NCBI RefSeq assembly: GCF_024160145.1
Contig: NZ_JAMYWQ010000032.1
Span: forward strand, 1-58,565
Origin: Serratia nevei
GTDB taxonomy: Bacteria > Pseudomonadota > Gammaproteobacteria > Enterobacterales > Enterobacteriaceae
Reading direction: 5' to 3'
Length of the DNA: 58,565 bases
Shown here: positions 15,475-26,157 of the stretch, one piece after another
How positions within the stretch are numbered: position 1 is the first letter of the stretch
Layout of the letters: each line of letters begins with the position of its first letter
Notes under the pieces: generated by a model
Told to the model about the DNA's origin: nothing
Database searches by the model: none
The model's input: only the letters and a program-made list of their open reading frames with translations
Made by a program: the position numbers and the translations under genes

Positions 15475-16644
15475 ATGGGTGATTACCACCACGGCGTGCG
15501 CGTCGTCGAAGTTAATGACGGCACGCGCGTCATCTCTACCGTATCGACGGCTGTCGTCGGCATTGTCTGCACCGGCAAAGATGCCGACCCGAAGCTTTTC
15601 CCGCTCAACACCCCGGTACTGATTACCGATGTAATTGCCGCTGCCGGTAAGGCCGGGAAATCCGGCACGCTGGCGAAAGCGTTGTCAGCCATTGGCGACC
15701 AGTGCAAACCGGTGACGGTTGTTGTGCGCGTCGAAGAGGGCAAAGATGCGGCGGAAACCACGTCAAACATCATCGGCGGCGCGGACGAAAACGGCCGCTA
15801 TACCGGCATGAAAGCCTTGCTCACTGCGCAGGCCGTCACCGGTGTGAAACCGCGCATTCTGGGCGTGCCGGGGCTGGATTCGCTGGAGGTGGCGACGGCG
15901 CTGGCCGGGATTTGCCAGCAGTTGCGCGCCTTCGGTTATATCAGCGCGTACGGCTGCAAAAGCATTTCCGAGGCCATCGCCTACCGCGACAATTTCAGTC
16001 AGCGTGAGCTGATGCTCATTTGGCCGGATTTCCTCGCGTGGGATACCACCGGCAACGTCAGCACCACGGCTCATGCCACCGCTCGCGCGTTGGGGTTGCG
16101 CGCCAAAATCGATACGGAAACCGGCTGGCATAAAACGCTTTCTAACGTCGGCGTCAATGGCGTGACCGGCATTTCCGCCAGCGTGTTCTGGGATTTGCAG
16201 GCACCCGGCACCGATGCCGACCTGCTCAATGAGGCCGGGGTCACCACACTGGTGCGCAAAGACGGTTTTCGCTTCTGGGGCAACCGCTCTTGCTCTGATG
16301 ACCCGCTGTTCTTGTTTGAGAACTACACCCGCACCGCGCAGGTATTGGCTGACACCATGGCCGAGGCGCACATGTGGGCGGTGGATAAGCCGGTCACCGG
16401 CACGCTTATCCGCGACATTGTCGAGGGCATCAAAGCCAAATTCCGCGAGCTGAAATCCAACGGCTACATCATCGACGCAGATTGCTGGTACGACGAATCG
16501 GCCAACGACAAAGAGACCCTGAAAGCCGGGAAGCTGTATATCGATTATGACTATACCCCGGTCCCCCCACTGGAAGACCTGACCCTGCGCCAGCGTATCA
16601 CCGATAAATATCTGGTGAATCTGGCCGCTGGCGTCAACAGCTAA
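15475..16644 (+). CDS. FI: Tail sheath protein gpFI
   Basis: P2 gpFI-family contractile sheath subunit, 389 aa from ATG 15475 (MGDYHHGVRVVEVNDGTRVIS), with GGAG upstream; P2 FI is 396 aa. The frame is open to 15385, but that would place the late promoter motif inside the gene. The C-terminal LYIDYDYTPVPPLEDLTLRQRIT is the inter-subunit arm typical of sheath proteins. It is the first gene of the FI-FII-E-T-U-D operon. Confidence 0.93.
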   Translation: MGDYHHGVRVVEVNDGTRVISTVSTAVVGIVCTGKDADPKLFPLNTPVLITDVIAAAGKAGKSGTLAKALSAIGDQCKPVTVVVRVEEGKDAAETTSNIIGGADENGRYTGMKALLTAQAVTGVKPRILGVPGLDSLEVATALAGICQQLRAFGYISAYGCKSISEAIAYRDNFSQRELMLIWPDFLAWDTTGNVSTTAHATARALGLRAKIDTETGWHKTLSNVGVNGVTGISASVFWDLQAPGTDADLLNEAGVTTLVRKDGFRFWGNRSCSDDPLFLFENYTRTAQVLADTMAEAHMWAVDKPVTGTLIRDIVEGIKAKFRELKSNGYIIDADCWYDESANDKETLKAGKLYIDYDYTPVPPLEDLTLRQRITDKYLVNLAAGVNS

Positions 16645-16660
16645 GAGGACGCGTTAAACC

Positions 16661-17179
16661 ATGGCACTCCCGCGCAAACTGAAGTACCTCAACCTGTTTA
16701 ACGACGGTTTGAGCTATATGGGCGTAGTCAGCTCTGTGACCCTGCCGAAACTGACGCGCAAGCTGGAGAACTATCGCGGCGGCGGTATGAACGGCGCGGC
16801 CCCGGTTGATATGGGGTTGGACGACGATGCCCTCAGCGTCGAGTGGACTATCGGCGGTCTTCCCGATGACCAGCTCTGGGCGCAGTACGCCGCCGCCAGT
16901 GCGGCATCGGTGCCGCTTCGCTTTTGCGGTTCTTACCAGCGCGATGACACCGGCGATATGGTCGCCGTTGAGATTGTGCTGCGTGGCCGTCACAAAGAGT
17001 TTGATTTTGGCGACCAGAAACAGGGCGAGGACACCGAGACAAAAATCTCGACGCAATGCACCTATTTCAAACTGACCGTCGACGGCAAAGAGCGCATCGA
17101 GGTGGACACCGTCAACATGGTTGAACGCGTGAACGGCGTCGACATGCTGGCGCAGCACCGTCGCAATATCGGGCTGTAA
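16661..17179 (+). CDS. FII: Tail tube protein gpFII
   Basis: P2 gpFII-family tube protein, 172 aa, identical in length to P2. The start MALPRKLKYLNLFNDG and the end VNMVERVNGVDMLAQHRRNIGL are characteristic. It polymerises around the tape measure inside the FI sheath. It lies 16 bases after FI. Confidence 0.94.
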   Translation: MALPRKLKYLNLFNDGLSYMGVVSSVTLPKLTRKLENYRGGGMNGAAPVDMGLDDDALSVEWTIGGLPDDQLWAQYAAASAASVPLRFCGSYQRDDTGDMVAVEIVLRGRHKEFDFGDQKQGEDTETKISTQCTYFKLTVDGKERIEVDTVNMVERVNGVDMLAQHRRNIGL

Positions 17180-17236
17180 TCACCGGGCGGTCGGCAGGTC
17201 CGGCCGCCATTCCCCTGACTGAACTGGAATAACATC

Positions 17237-17539
17237 ATGAAAGACGAAAAAATCATCGCCGCAACTGAAAACCCGAACGTCGTGAAACTGGATGCTCCCG
17301 TCAAGCGCGGCGAAACCTTTATCGATACGGTGACGCTGACCAAGCCCAACGCAGGCACCCTGCGCGGCGTCGGGCTGGCCTCGCTGGCTAACTCTGAAGT
17401 CGATGCGCTGATTAAGGTGCTGCCGCGCATGACGTATCCGCCACTGACCGAAAGTGAAGTCGCAGCGCTGGAGCTGCCTGACCTTGTGGCGCTGGCCGGG
17501 AAGGTTATCGGTTTTTTGGCACCGAGTTCGGCACGCTAG
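17237..17539 (+). CDS. E: Tail assembly chaperone gpE (zero-frame product)
   Basis: P2 gpE family, 100 aa. It is the short product of a pair of tail assembly chaperones, analogous to lambda gpG. The conserved core is TLTKPNAGTLRGVGLASLANSEVDALIKVLPRM. The T6G slippery run at 17512-17518 lies seven codons before the stop, so part of the ribosomes continue into E'. Confidence 0.92.
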   Translation: MKDEKIIAATENPNVVKLDAPVKRGETFIDTVTLTKPNAGTLRGVGLASLANSEVDALIKVLPRMTYPPLTESEVAALELPDLVALAGKVIGFLAPSSAR

Positions 17540-17691
17540 ATTTTCCTGCCGGTTTGTCGGTTGATGACCTGATGGCGGATATCGCGACGATTTTTCACTG
17601 GCCGCCGTCAGAACTTTACCCGATGACACCGCAAGAACTCCTCAACTGGCGCGACAAAGCGCTCCACCGAAGCGGACAAACGAATGAGTAA
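17237..17691 (+). CDS. E': Frameshifted chaperone gpE+E'
   Basis: Programmed -1 frameshifting at T-TTT-TTG (17512-17518) joins E to a downstream frame that reads GTEFGTLDFPAGLSVDD and ends with LLNWRDKALHRSGQTNE at the stop 17689-17691. The fusion would be about 151 aa, against 142 in P2. The E' part matches the P2 E' C-terminus in character (EELLxWRxKAL). The fusion binds the tape measure and recruits tube subunits. The E' stop overlaps the ATG of T. Confidence 0.88.
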
Positions 17692-20131
17692 CAACGTCAG
17701 GTTGCAGGTGCTACTCAAAGCCGTTGACCAAGCGAGCCGCCCGTTTAAAAGCATCCAGACAGCGAGTAAATCGCTGTCTGCACAAATCCGCGACACCCGG
17801 CAAAACCTCAAAGAGCTGAGCGCACAGGCCGGGCGTGTCGAGGGATTCCGCAAATCGAGTGCTCAACTGGCGGTCACCGGTCAGGCGCTGGCAAAAGCCA
17901 AACAAGAAGCCGCCGCGCTGGCGGTACAGTTTAAAAATACCGAGAAGCCGACTCGCGCACAGGCGCAGCTGATGGAGGCGGCCAAACGCTCGGCCGCCGA
18001 GTTGCAGCTCAAATATAACGGGCTGCGCCAGTCGGTGCAGCGTCAGCGCCAAGAGCTGGCGCAGGCCGGGATTAACACGCGCAACCTCGCCACCGACGAG
18101 CGCCGCCTGAAATCCTCAATCAGTGAGACCACCGCTCAGCTCAACCGCCAGCGGGAGGCGTTGTCGCGCGTCAGCCAGCGGCAGGAAAAACTCAGCGCAG
18201 TGAGCCAGCGCTATCAGACCGGAAAGCAACTGGCGGGCAGCGTGGCGGGCGCGGGCGCTGCGGGTGTCGGTGCGGCAACCGTAGGCGGTTTTACGGCAAA
18301 AAAACTCCTGACGCCGGGGTATGATTTTGCGCAAAAAAACTCCGAGTTACAGGCCGTGCTCGGCGTGGCGAAAGACTCGGCTGACATGGTGGCGCTTCGC
18401 ACGCAGGCGCGGCAGCTTGGTGATAACACGGCGGCGTCGGCTGATGACGCTGCCGGGGCGCAAATCATCATTGCCAAAGCGGGCGGCGACAAAGATGCGA
18501 TTACCGCAGCGACGCCGGTCACGCTCAATATGGCGCTGGCCAACCGTAAAACCATGGAGGAAAACGCCACCCTGTTGATGGGGGTGAAATCCGCTTTTGG
18601 GCTGACAAACGACAAAGTTGCGCACATTGGTGATGTGATTTCGCAGACCATGAATAAAAGCGCTGCCAACTTCGAGGGGCTCAGCGACACCCTGACCTAT
18701 GCCGCGCCGGTGGCGAAAAATGCCGGTATCAGCGTCGAGGAAACGGCGGCCATTGCCGGGGCGTTGGCGGATGCCAAAATTACCGGCTCTATGGCCGGTA
18801 CGGGTAGCCGCGCGGTGATTACCCGGTTGCAGGCTCCCATGGGTAAGGCGAATGACGCATTGGGCGAGCTGGGGGTCAAAACCGCCGACCGCAAAGGCAA
18901 TATGCGGCCGCTGTTCACCATCCTGAAGGAAATGCAAAGGAGCTTCGATAAAAATAAGCTCGGCACCGCCCAGCGTGCGGAGTACATGAAAGTCATCTTC
19001 GGCGAAGAAGCGTCGTCGGCCGCAGCGGTGCTGATGGGGGATGCGGCTTCCGGCAAGCTTGACCGCCTGACCAAATTGCTCCGGGAGTCCGACGGCAAGA
19101 CGGAGGAGCTGGTCAAAGTCATGCAGGACAACCTCGGCGGGGATCTGAAAGAACTTCAGTCCGCCTATGAGGCCATCGGCATTGATATGTATGACCAACT
19201 GGAAACGCCTTTCCGTGAGCTGACAACCCGCGCGACAAAGTTCCTGCTGAAAATTGACCTTTGGATCAAAAACAACAAAGAGCTTGCCGGGACGCTGGCA
19301 AAAATCGCGCTCGGTGGCCTTGCGATTGTCGGCACCCTGGGGGCGATTGGCTTGGCATCGTGGCCGGTCATCATGGGGATTAACGGCATCATTGCGGTTG
19401 CTGGCACGCTGGGGACGGCCTTTAGCGTGGTGGGAGGGGCCATCATGGCGGCGCTCGGCGCGCTGACGTGGCCGATTGTGGCTGCGGTGGTTGCCATCGT
19501 GGCCGGGGCGCTGCTGATTCGTAAATACTGGCAGCCTATCAGCGCCTTTTTCAGCGGCGTTATCGAGGGGCTTATCAGTGCATTTGCGCCGGTTGGCGAG
19601 TTGTTCAGACCGCTGAAGCCGGTTTTTGACTGGCTCGGCGAGAAGCTAAAGGCGGTCTGGCAATGGTTCAAAGATTTAATCGAGCCTGTGAAATCGACGA
19701 AGGAGACCCTCGACAACTGTAAAAATGCCGGGCTGGAGTTTGGCCGCGGATTGGCCGACGTGCTGATGCTGCCGCTCAGGGCATTCAACAAGCTGCGTCA
19801 GGGCATTGATTGGGTGCTGGAAAAACTTGGCGTCATCAATGCTGAATCCAGCGACCTCGACAAGAAAGCGCAGAAGGCCAATGACTACGCCAACGGGGCG
19901 AACGGGCGCGGGTATTCCCCGTCGGGTGGCTTGTTGACGGGCGGCTATGTACCGGTTACGGCCGGGGGTGGGAAATCCTATGTGGATAACAGCGTCAATA
20001 ATTTCCACGTCGGCAGCCAGCACCCCGGCGGAGCCAGCGCGGCGGAAACCAAACGGATGCTGCTGGACGTGGTGGAAGAACGGGAGCGCAAACGCCGCGC
20101 GGCGCAGCGTTCAAATATGGCGACGGATTAA
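17684..20131 (+). CDS. T: Tail tape measure protein gpT
   Basis: P2 gpT family, 815 aa. The N-terminal third is coiled coil (KSIQTASKSLSAQIRDTRQNLKELSAQ), and a TP901-type tape-measure core follows (NLMALANRKTMEENATLLMGVKSAFG-like, GSMAGTGSRAVITRLQAPMGKANDALGELGV). Hydrophobic segments at about residues 545-615 would enter the host membrane during ejection. It sets tail length and starts in the E' stop. Confidence 0.93.
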   Translation: MSNNVRLQVLLKAVDQASRPFKSIQTASKSLSAQIRDTRQNLKELSAQAGRVEGFRKSSAQLAVTGQALAKAKQEAAALAVQFKNTEKPTRAQAQLMEAAKRSAAELQLKYNGLRQSVQRQRQELAQAGINTRNLATDERRLKSSISETTAQLNRQREALSRVSQRQEKLSAVSQRYQTGKQLAGSVAGAGAAGVGAATVGGFTAKKLLTPGYDFAQKNSELQAVLGVAKDSADMVALRTQARQLGDNTAASADDAAGAQIIIAKAGGDKDAITAATPVTLNMALANRKTMEENATLLMGVKSAFGLTNDKVAHIGDVISQTMNKSAANFEGLSDTLTYAAPVAKNAGISVEETAAIAGALADAKITGSMAGTGSRAVITRLQAPMGKANDALGELGVKTADRKGNMRPLFTILKEMQRSFDKNKLGTAQRAEYMKVIFGEEASSAAAVLMGDAASGKLDRLTKLLRESDGKTEELVKVMQDNLGGDLKELQSAYEAIGIDMYDQLETPFRELTTRATKFLLKIDLWIKNNKELAGTLAKIALGGLAIVGTLGAIGLASWPVIMGINGIIAVAGTLGTAFSVVGGAIMAALGALTWPIVAAVVAIVAGALLIRKYWQPISAFFSGVIEGLISAFAPVGELFRPLKPVFDWLGEKLKAVWQWFKDLIEPVKSTKETLDNCKNAGLEFGRGLADVLMLPLRAFNKLRQGIDWVLEKLGVINAESSDLDKKAQKANDYANGANGRGYSPSGGLLTGGYVPVTAGGGKSYVDNSVNNFHVGSQHPGGASAAETKRMLLDVVEERERKRRAAQRSNMATD

Positions 20132-20143
20132 GGGGATGTGCTG

Positions 20144-20629
20144 ATGATGCTGATTCTTGGGCTGTTTGTGTTCCAGTTGCAGACGGTGCCGTACCAAACG
20201 CTGGCGCGCTCGGTAGATTATCGCTGGCCGTCAAACAGCCGCGTTGGCCAGCGGCCTGCGCTGCAATTTCTCGGCGTGAACGAGGAAAAAATCACGCTCT
20301 CCGGCGTACTGCTGCCCGAAATCACCGGTGGCAAAATCTCGATGCAACTGCTCGATGCGATGGCGGCCGAGGGCAAGGCGTGGCCGCTGCTGGAAGGGAC
20401 AGGCACCATTTACGGCATGTTTGTCGTGAACAGCGTCAGCGAAACCCGCACGGAGTTTTTCTCCACCGGCAGCGCCCGCCGCATCGAGTTTACGCTCACG
20501 CTCACGCGCGTGGATGAATCCTTTACGGCCATGTATGGCGATTTGCAGGCGCAGGCCGAGGGGATGCTCGGTCAGGTGAGCGAGCTGGCGGCCAAGGTGG
20601 GGAATATGACGGGAGGGCTGCTCCAATGA
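20144..20629 (+). CDS. U: Tail protein gpU
   Basis: P2 gpU-family tail assembly protein, 161 aa. ATG 20144 (MMLILGLFVFQLQT) matches the P2 start and has AAGGGG 8 bases upstream; GTG 20138 would add two residues. Conserved are DYRWPSNSRVG and WPLLEGTGTIYGMFVV. It is linked to tail morphogenesis near the tip. It overlaps D by four bases (ATGA). Confidence 0.92.
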   Translation: MMLILGLFVFQLQTVPYQTLARSVDYRWPSNSRVGQRPALQFLGVNEEKITLSGVLLPEITGGKISMQLLDAMAAEGKAWPLLEGTGTIYGMFVVNSVSETRTEFFSTGSARRIEFTLTLTRVDESFTAMYGDLQAQAEGMLGQVSELAAKVGNMTGGLLQ

Positions 20630-21795
20630 TTACCGGGATGACGCTGGATGCCGGGGCAACCATCGCCCCGGCGTTTATGCTCAAAATGGGCAACAAGGAC
20701 ATCACGCACGATATCAGCGCCCGCCTGCTCTCCCTGACGCTTTCGGACAACCGCGGATTTGAGGCTGACCAGCTGGATATCGAACTGGACGACGCCGACG
20801 GTCAGGTCATGATGCCCGGCCGGGGCGCAGTGCTGTCGCTTCATCTTGGGTGGCAGGGGGCGCCATTGTTCAACAAAGGCAATTTTACCGTCGACGAGAT
20901 AGAGCATCGGGGAACGCCGGACACGCTGACTATTCGCGCCCGCTCCGCTGATTTTCGCGGTTCGCTCAATGCCCGTCGGGAGGAGTCTTATCATGAGACG
21001 ACACTCGGTGCAGTGATTGGCAAAATTGCCGAGAGGAACAAGCTGGCCGCCCGCGTAGCGAAAGAGCTGGCCGGGATTAAAGTCCCGCATATCGACCAGT
21101 CGCAGGAGTCCGATGCCAAATTTTTGACGCGCCTTGCCAGCCGCAATGGGGCGGAGGTGTCGATAAAAGCCGGGAGACTGTTATTTATCCGGGCCGGGAA
21201 TGGCGTGACCGCCGGCGGCAAGCCGATACCGCAGATGACCATCGAGCGCCGCGACGGCGACCGACATCAATTTGCGATTGCTGACCGGGCCGCGTATACC
21301 GGCGTTACGGCGAAATGGCTGCACACCAAAGACCCGAAGCCGCAAAAGCAGCGGGTCAAGCTCAAACGCAAACCGAAGCCGCAGCACCTGCGCGCGCTGC
21401 AACACCCCAAGGCAAAGCCGGTTACTGCCAAGAAGGCGGCGGCCAAGCCGAAAGAGGCAAAGGAAGGGGAATACATGACCGGCGAGGCCGATAATGTGTT
21501 TGCCATCACCACGGTCTATGCCAGCAAGGCGCAGGCGATGCGCGCCGCACTGGCGAAGTGGGACAAGCTGCAACGTGGTGTGGCGGAGTTTTCCATCAGC
21601 CTCGCCATGGGGCGCGCAGATTTATATCCGGAAACGCCGGTAGTGGTGAAGGGGTTTAAGCGCGTCATAGATGAGCAGGCGTGGACAATCACTAAGGTGA
21701 CCCACTCACTCAGCGATAGCGGCTACACGACGGCGTTAGAGCTTGAGGTGAAGCTTTCTGATGTGGAGTACGAGGAGGAAATCTCACAAGGTTAA
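20626..21795 (+). CDS. D: Tail hub / late control protein gpD
   Basis: P2 gpD family, 389 aa (P2 387), a T4 gp27-like hub protein joining tube and spike. Conserved are LDIELDDADGQVMMPGRGAVLSLHLGWQG and LDSQ-type GIKVPHIDQSQESDAKFLTRLASRNGAEVSIK. A lysine/proline/alanine-rich linker of about 50 residues (near residues 235-285) interrupts the beta-rich body. It is the last gene of the tail operon. Confidence 0.92.
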   Translation: MITGMTLDAGATIAPAFMLKMGNKDITHDISARLLSLTLSDNRGFEADQLDIELDDADGQVMMPGRGAVLSLHLGWQGAPLFNKGNFTVDEIEHRGTPDTLTIRARSADFRGSLNARREESYHETTLGAVIGKIAERNKLAARVAKELAGIKVPHIDQSQESDAKFLTRLASRNGAEVSIKAGRLLFIRAGNGVTAGGKPIPQMTIERRDGDRHQFAIADRAAYTGVTAKWLHTKDPKPQKQRVKLKRKPKPQHLRALQHPKAKPVTAKKAAAKPKEAKEGEYMTGEADNVFAITTVYASKAQAMRAALAKWDKLQRGVAEFSISLAMGRADLYPETPVVVKGFKRVIDEQAWTITKVTHSLSDSGYTTALELEVKLSDVEYEEEISQG

Positions 21796-21874
21796 ACTGA
21801 TAATAATTCATTGATATTAAAGATAAAAAGTCTAAAATTACTTTATCAATGTTGAATGGTGGAGGTGATAAATT
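21796..21874 (+). promoter_or_regulatory. ogr promoter and ribosome site
   Basis: This is an AT-rich leader unlike the flanking genes. A -10-like TAAAAT lies at 21832-21837 and the ribosome site GGAGGTGATAA lies directly before the ATG. In P2, ogr is read both from the FI operon and from its own promoter. No GTTGTCTG motif is present here. Confidence 0.45.
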
Positions 21875-22093
21875 ATGTTTCATTGCAATATCTGCGGAAC
21901 TGCTGCACACGCTCGCTCAAGTCGTTATCTCAGTGAGAACACCAAAGAGCGCTATCACCAGTGTCAGAACATCAATTGCAGTCATACATTTGTCACCATG
22001 GAAACCATCGAGCGCACCATTATGAAGCCCGGCCATGTGGTGCCGGTACTGCCGCACCCAAACAATTACGGTCAGCAAAGCATGTTGATGTAA
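21875..22093 (+). CDS. ogr: Late gene activator Ogr
   Basis: Zinc-finger transcription activator, 72 aa as in P2. Cysteines C4, C7, C30 and C35 give the C-X2-C-X22-C-X4-C pattern of the Ogr/Delta family. It activates the late promoters by contacting the RNA polymerase alpha subunit. It is the last prophage gene before the attachment site and is followed by a strong terminator. Confidence 0.95.
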   Translation: MFHCNICGTAAHARSSRYLSENTKERYHQCQNINCSHTFVTMETIERTIMKPGHVVPVLPHPNNYGQQSMLM

Positions 22094-22103
22094 CCGAACG
22101 AAG

Positions 22104-22129
22104 AAGCCCCGGAAATCCGGGGCTTTTTT
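22104..22129 (+). terminator. Rho-independent terminator of ogr
   Basis: A nine-pair stem AAGCCCCGG/CCGGGGCTT with a four-base loop (22104-22125) runs into six T. It begins 11 bases after the ogr stop. Confidence 0.92.
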
Positions 22130-22436
22130 CGATGTGGTCAATGTGTGGACGCTGATTGAAATAAATCCATTAATTTCAATGTGATAAATCCTGTTTAAAG
22201 TCACCAGTTACTGACATTGCGGGTTTTTCTCCAATATTGACTGTCAAACGCAGTCTAAAAATAGGCGCGTGGCCGCCGGCCAGGTATCTGCGATGCAGTG
22301 GCGGAGTGAGCCCGCCACCGGGGGTAATGATGCCTGTCGGCCGGTCAGTTGCCGGATAACTGTTTTGCCGGCTATCCATTCAGTATAGATGTCCGGCAAA
22401 ACAGACTCGCACAGAGTCAGGGGAGAGCGGTGGGAG
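22130..22436. other. Prophage right end and chromosome junction (attR expected)
   Basis: No gene is seen. In P2-like phages attP lies directly after ogr, so attR should be here, but the core cannot be set without the left junction. Structures seen are an 8-base inverted repeat ATTGAAAT/ATTTCAAT (22155-22180), a GTGGCGG/CCGCCAC stem (22298-22318), and an 11-base perfect inverted repeat TGTTTTGCCGG/CCGGCAAAACA (22361-22403) with a 21-base spacer. Confidence 0.5.
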
Positions 22437-22459
22437 AAAAGGGCCGGCAGAACCGGCCC
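22437..22459 (-). terminator. Rho-independent terminator of focA-pflB
   Basis: Read leftward, a seven-pair stem GGGCCGG/CCGGCCC (22441-22459) is followed by TTTT. It is the second hairpin after pflB. Confidence 0.8.
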
Positions 22460-22470
22460 CGACGTTGGCA

Positions 22471-22490
22471 CCGGGCGGTTTCCCGCCCGG
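22471..22490 (-). terminator. GC-rich hairpin directly after pflB
   Basis: An eight-pair perfect stem CCGGGCGG/CCGCCCGG with a four-base loop lies 9 bases past the pflB stop. No T run follows, so it probably protects the mRNA 3' end or aids the terminator at 22437-22459. Confidence 0.6.
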
Positions 22491-22498
22491 TTGGCGTA

Positions 22499-24781
<2,283 letters not shown>

Positions 24782-24835
24782 TGTACACCTACCTTTGATT
24801 GTGGATTTCTAACTCTGCGCGCGGTAACTCACAGC

Positions 24836-25696
24836 TTAGTGCTGTTCGCGGCCCCCGCGCAGATAAATTACCCAGTAAGTCAACCCAACCAGCAGGCCGC
24901 CGCCGATGATGTTGCCGATAGTGACCGGAATCAGGTTGTCGATGATGAAGTTGCTTACTGTCAGATGAGCGAATTGCTCAGGTACCGCCCCTACGGCCTG
25001 CCAGAACTCCGGCGTGGCGAAGTGTTTGACCACGATGCCCATAGGGATCATAAACATGTTGGCGATGCTGTGTTCGAAGCCGCTGGCGACAAACATCCCG
25101 ACCGGCAGCACCATGGCGAGCATCTTGTCGGTCAGGGTGCGGCCGGAGTAGCTCATCCAGACCGCCAGGCAGACCATCAGGTTAGCCAGAATGCCGAGGC
25201 ACACGGCTTCGATAAAGGTGTGATGCAGCTTGTGGTCTGCGGTTTGCAGGACATTCAGGCCCCACTGGCCGTTGGCGACCATATACTCGCCGGAGAACCA
25301 GATCAGCGCCACGAAGAACAGCGCGCCGACCAGGTTGCCGAGATAAACGTTCAGCCAGTTGGCGCCCAGCTGGCCCCAGCTGATGCGGCCGCTGGCCTTG
25401 GCGATGACGATGAGCACGGTTGAGGTGAACAGGTCGGCGCCCGACACCACCACCAGCATTAACCCGAGAGAGAAGCAGATGCCGCCGACCAGTTTCGCCA
25501 GCCCGAAAGGCACGCCGGCGGTGCCGGTGGTCGCCGTGATGTAGAAGACGAAGGCGATGGAAATGAAGACACCGGCGGTGATCGCCAAATAAAACGTTTT
25601 CAGCGGATGTTTGGTGGCTTTATACACGCCGGCATCTTCAGCGATTTTCGCCGTGGCCGCAGGTAAAATCAGATCGAAGGGGCTGTCAGTTTTCAA
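24836..25696 (-). CDS. focA: Formate channel FocA
   Basis: Formate/nitrite transporter family, pentameric inner-membrane channel, 286 aa (E. coli 285). Six membrane segments are visible, as are the family signatures KTFYLAITAGVFISIAFVFY and the VASGFEHSIANMF loop carrying the conserved gating histidine. It exports the formate made by PflB. The start codon is TTG (25694-25696): it gives the family N-terminus MKTDSPFDLILPAA, and no ATG lies nearby. Only a weak GAGAG ribosome site precedes it, which would keep channel production below that of PflB. Confidence 0.96.
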   Translation of the reverse strand: MKTDSPFDLILPAATAKIAEDAGVYKATKHPLKTFYLAITAGVFISIAFVFYITATTGTAGVPFGLAKLVGGICFSLGLMLVVVSGADLFTSTVLIVIAKASGRISWGQLGANWLNVYLGNLVGALFFVALIWFSGEYMVANGQWGLNVLQTADHKLHHTFIEAVCLGILANLMVCLAVWMSYSGRTLTDKMLAMVLPVGMFVASGFEHSIANMFMIPMGIVVKHFATPEFWQAVGAVPEQFAHLTVSNFIIDNLIPVTIGNIIGGGLLVGLTYWVIYLRGGREQH

Positions 25697-25728
25697 ACTA
25701 ACTCTCGCTCTTAAGGGTTAAAACAACG

Positions 25729-25777
25729 CAATGAGATACTAGCAAAGCAGTATAGGGGAAAATTTGATTTGGATCAT
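25729..25777 (-). promoter_or_regulatory. FNR-dependent focA promoter
   Basis: TTGATTTGGATCAT (25764-25777) matches the FNR consensus TTGAT-N4-ATCAA except at the last base. Read leftward, a -10 TAGTAT (25736-25741) puts the start near 25729, so the FNR box is centred about -41.5, the class II position expected for anaerobic activation. Confidence 0.75.
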
Positions 25778-26087
25778 AAGGCGGGGAAGTAGAGCGGCAA
25801 AATGGCGTGTTTTTTGTGTGGTTTTTGTGGTTAATTTATTGATTTTTAAGTAAAAACATTTTTTTAATGTTTACAAATTTTTTTGAATACACCGGGTGGA
25901 CGGCATGGGGTAAAGTTAAATTTTTAGGCGTTTTGTCGCCGTGCAGCGCTGAAAGTTTAATTATCGGTTAATTATTATTTCACCGTCCGGCAACAATTGA
26001 CGGTTTATTTATTTTTATGGTCGTTTAACCGCCAATTTTCCGGCGAGAAAATAAAAGCGAATGCGTTGAAATACACCGTAAAAATGA

Positions 26088-26113
26088 AAACGCCGCAGCG
26101 AAGTGCGGCGTTT
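26088..26113 (-). terminator. Rho-independent terminator of ycaO
   Basis: Read leftward, AAACGCCGCA pairs with TGCGGCGTTT around a six-base loop and continues into T-rich sequence (TTTTCATTTTT). It lies 44 bases after the ycaO stop. Confidence 0.85.
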
Positions 26114-26157
26114 GGCAACTGGGGTACTCCCAAAGTGGCAGTATCCCCTGACGATGC

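Larger units (their letters stand above)
25697..26157 (-). promoter_or_regulatory. focA-pflB control region
   Basis: This 461-base, AT-rich gene-free region contains the FNR-type box and promoter entered separately and, at its left-gene boundary, the ycaO terminator. The E. coli equivalent has several promoters with FNR and ArcA control. Long A/T runs at 25840-25890 may bind nucleoid proteins. Other promoters were not resolved by eye. Confidence 0.55.
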
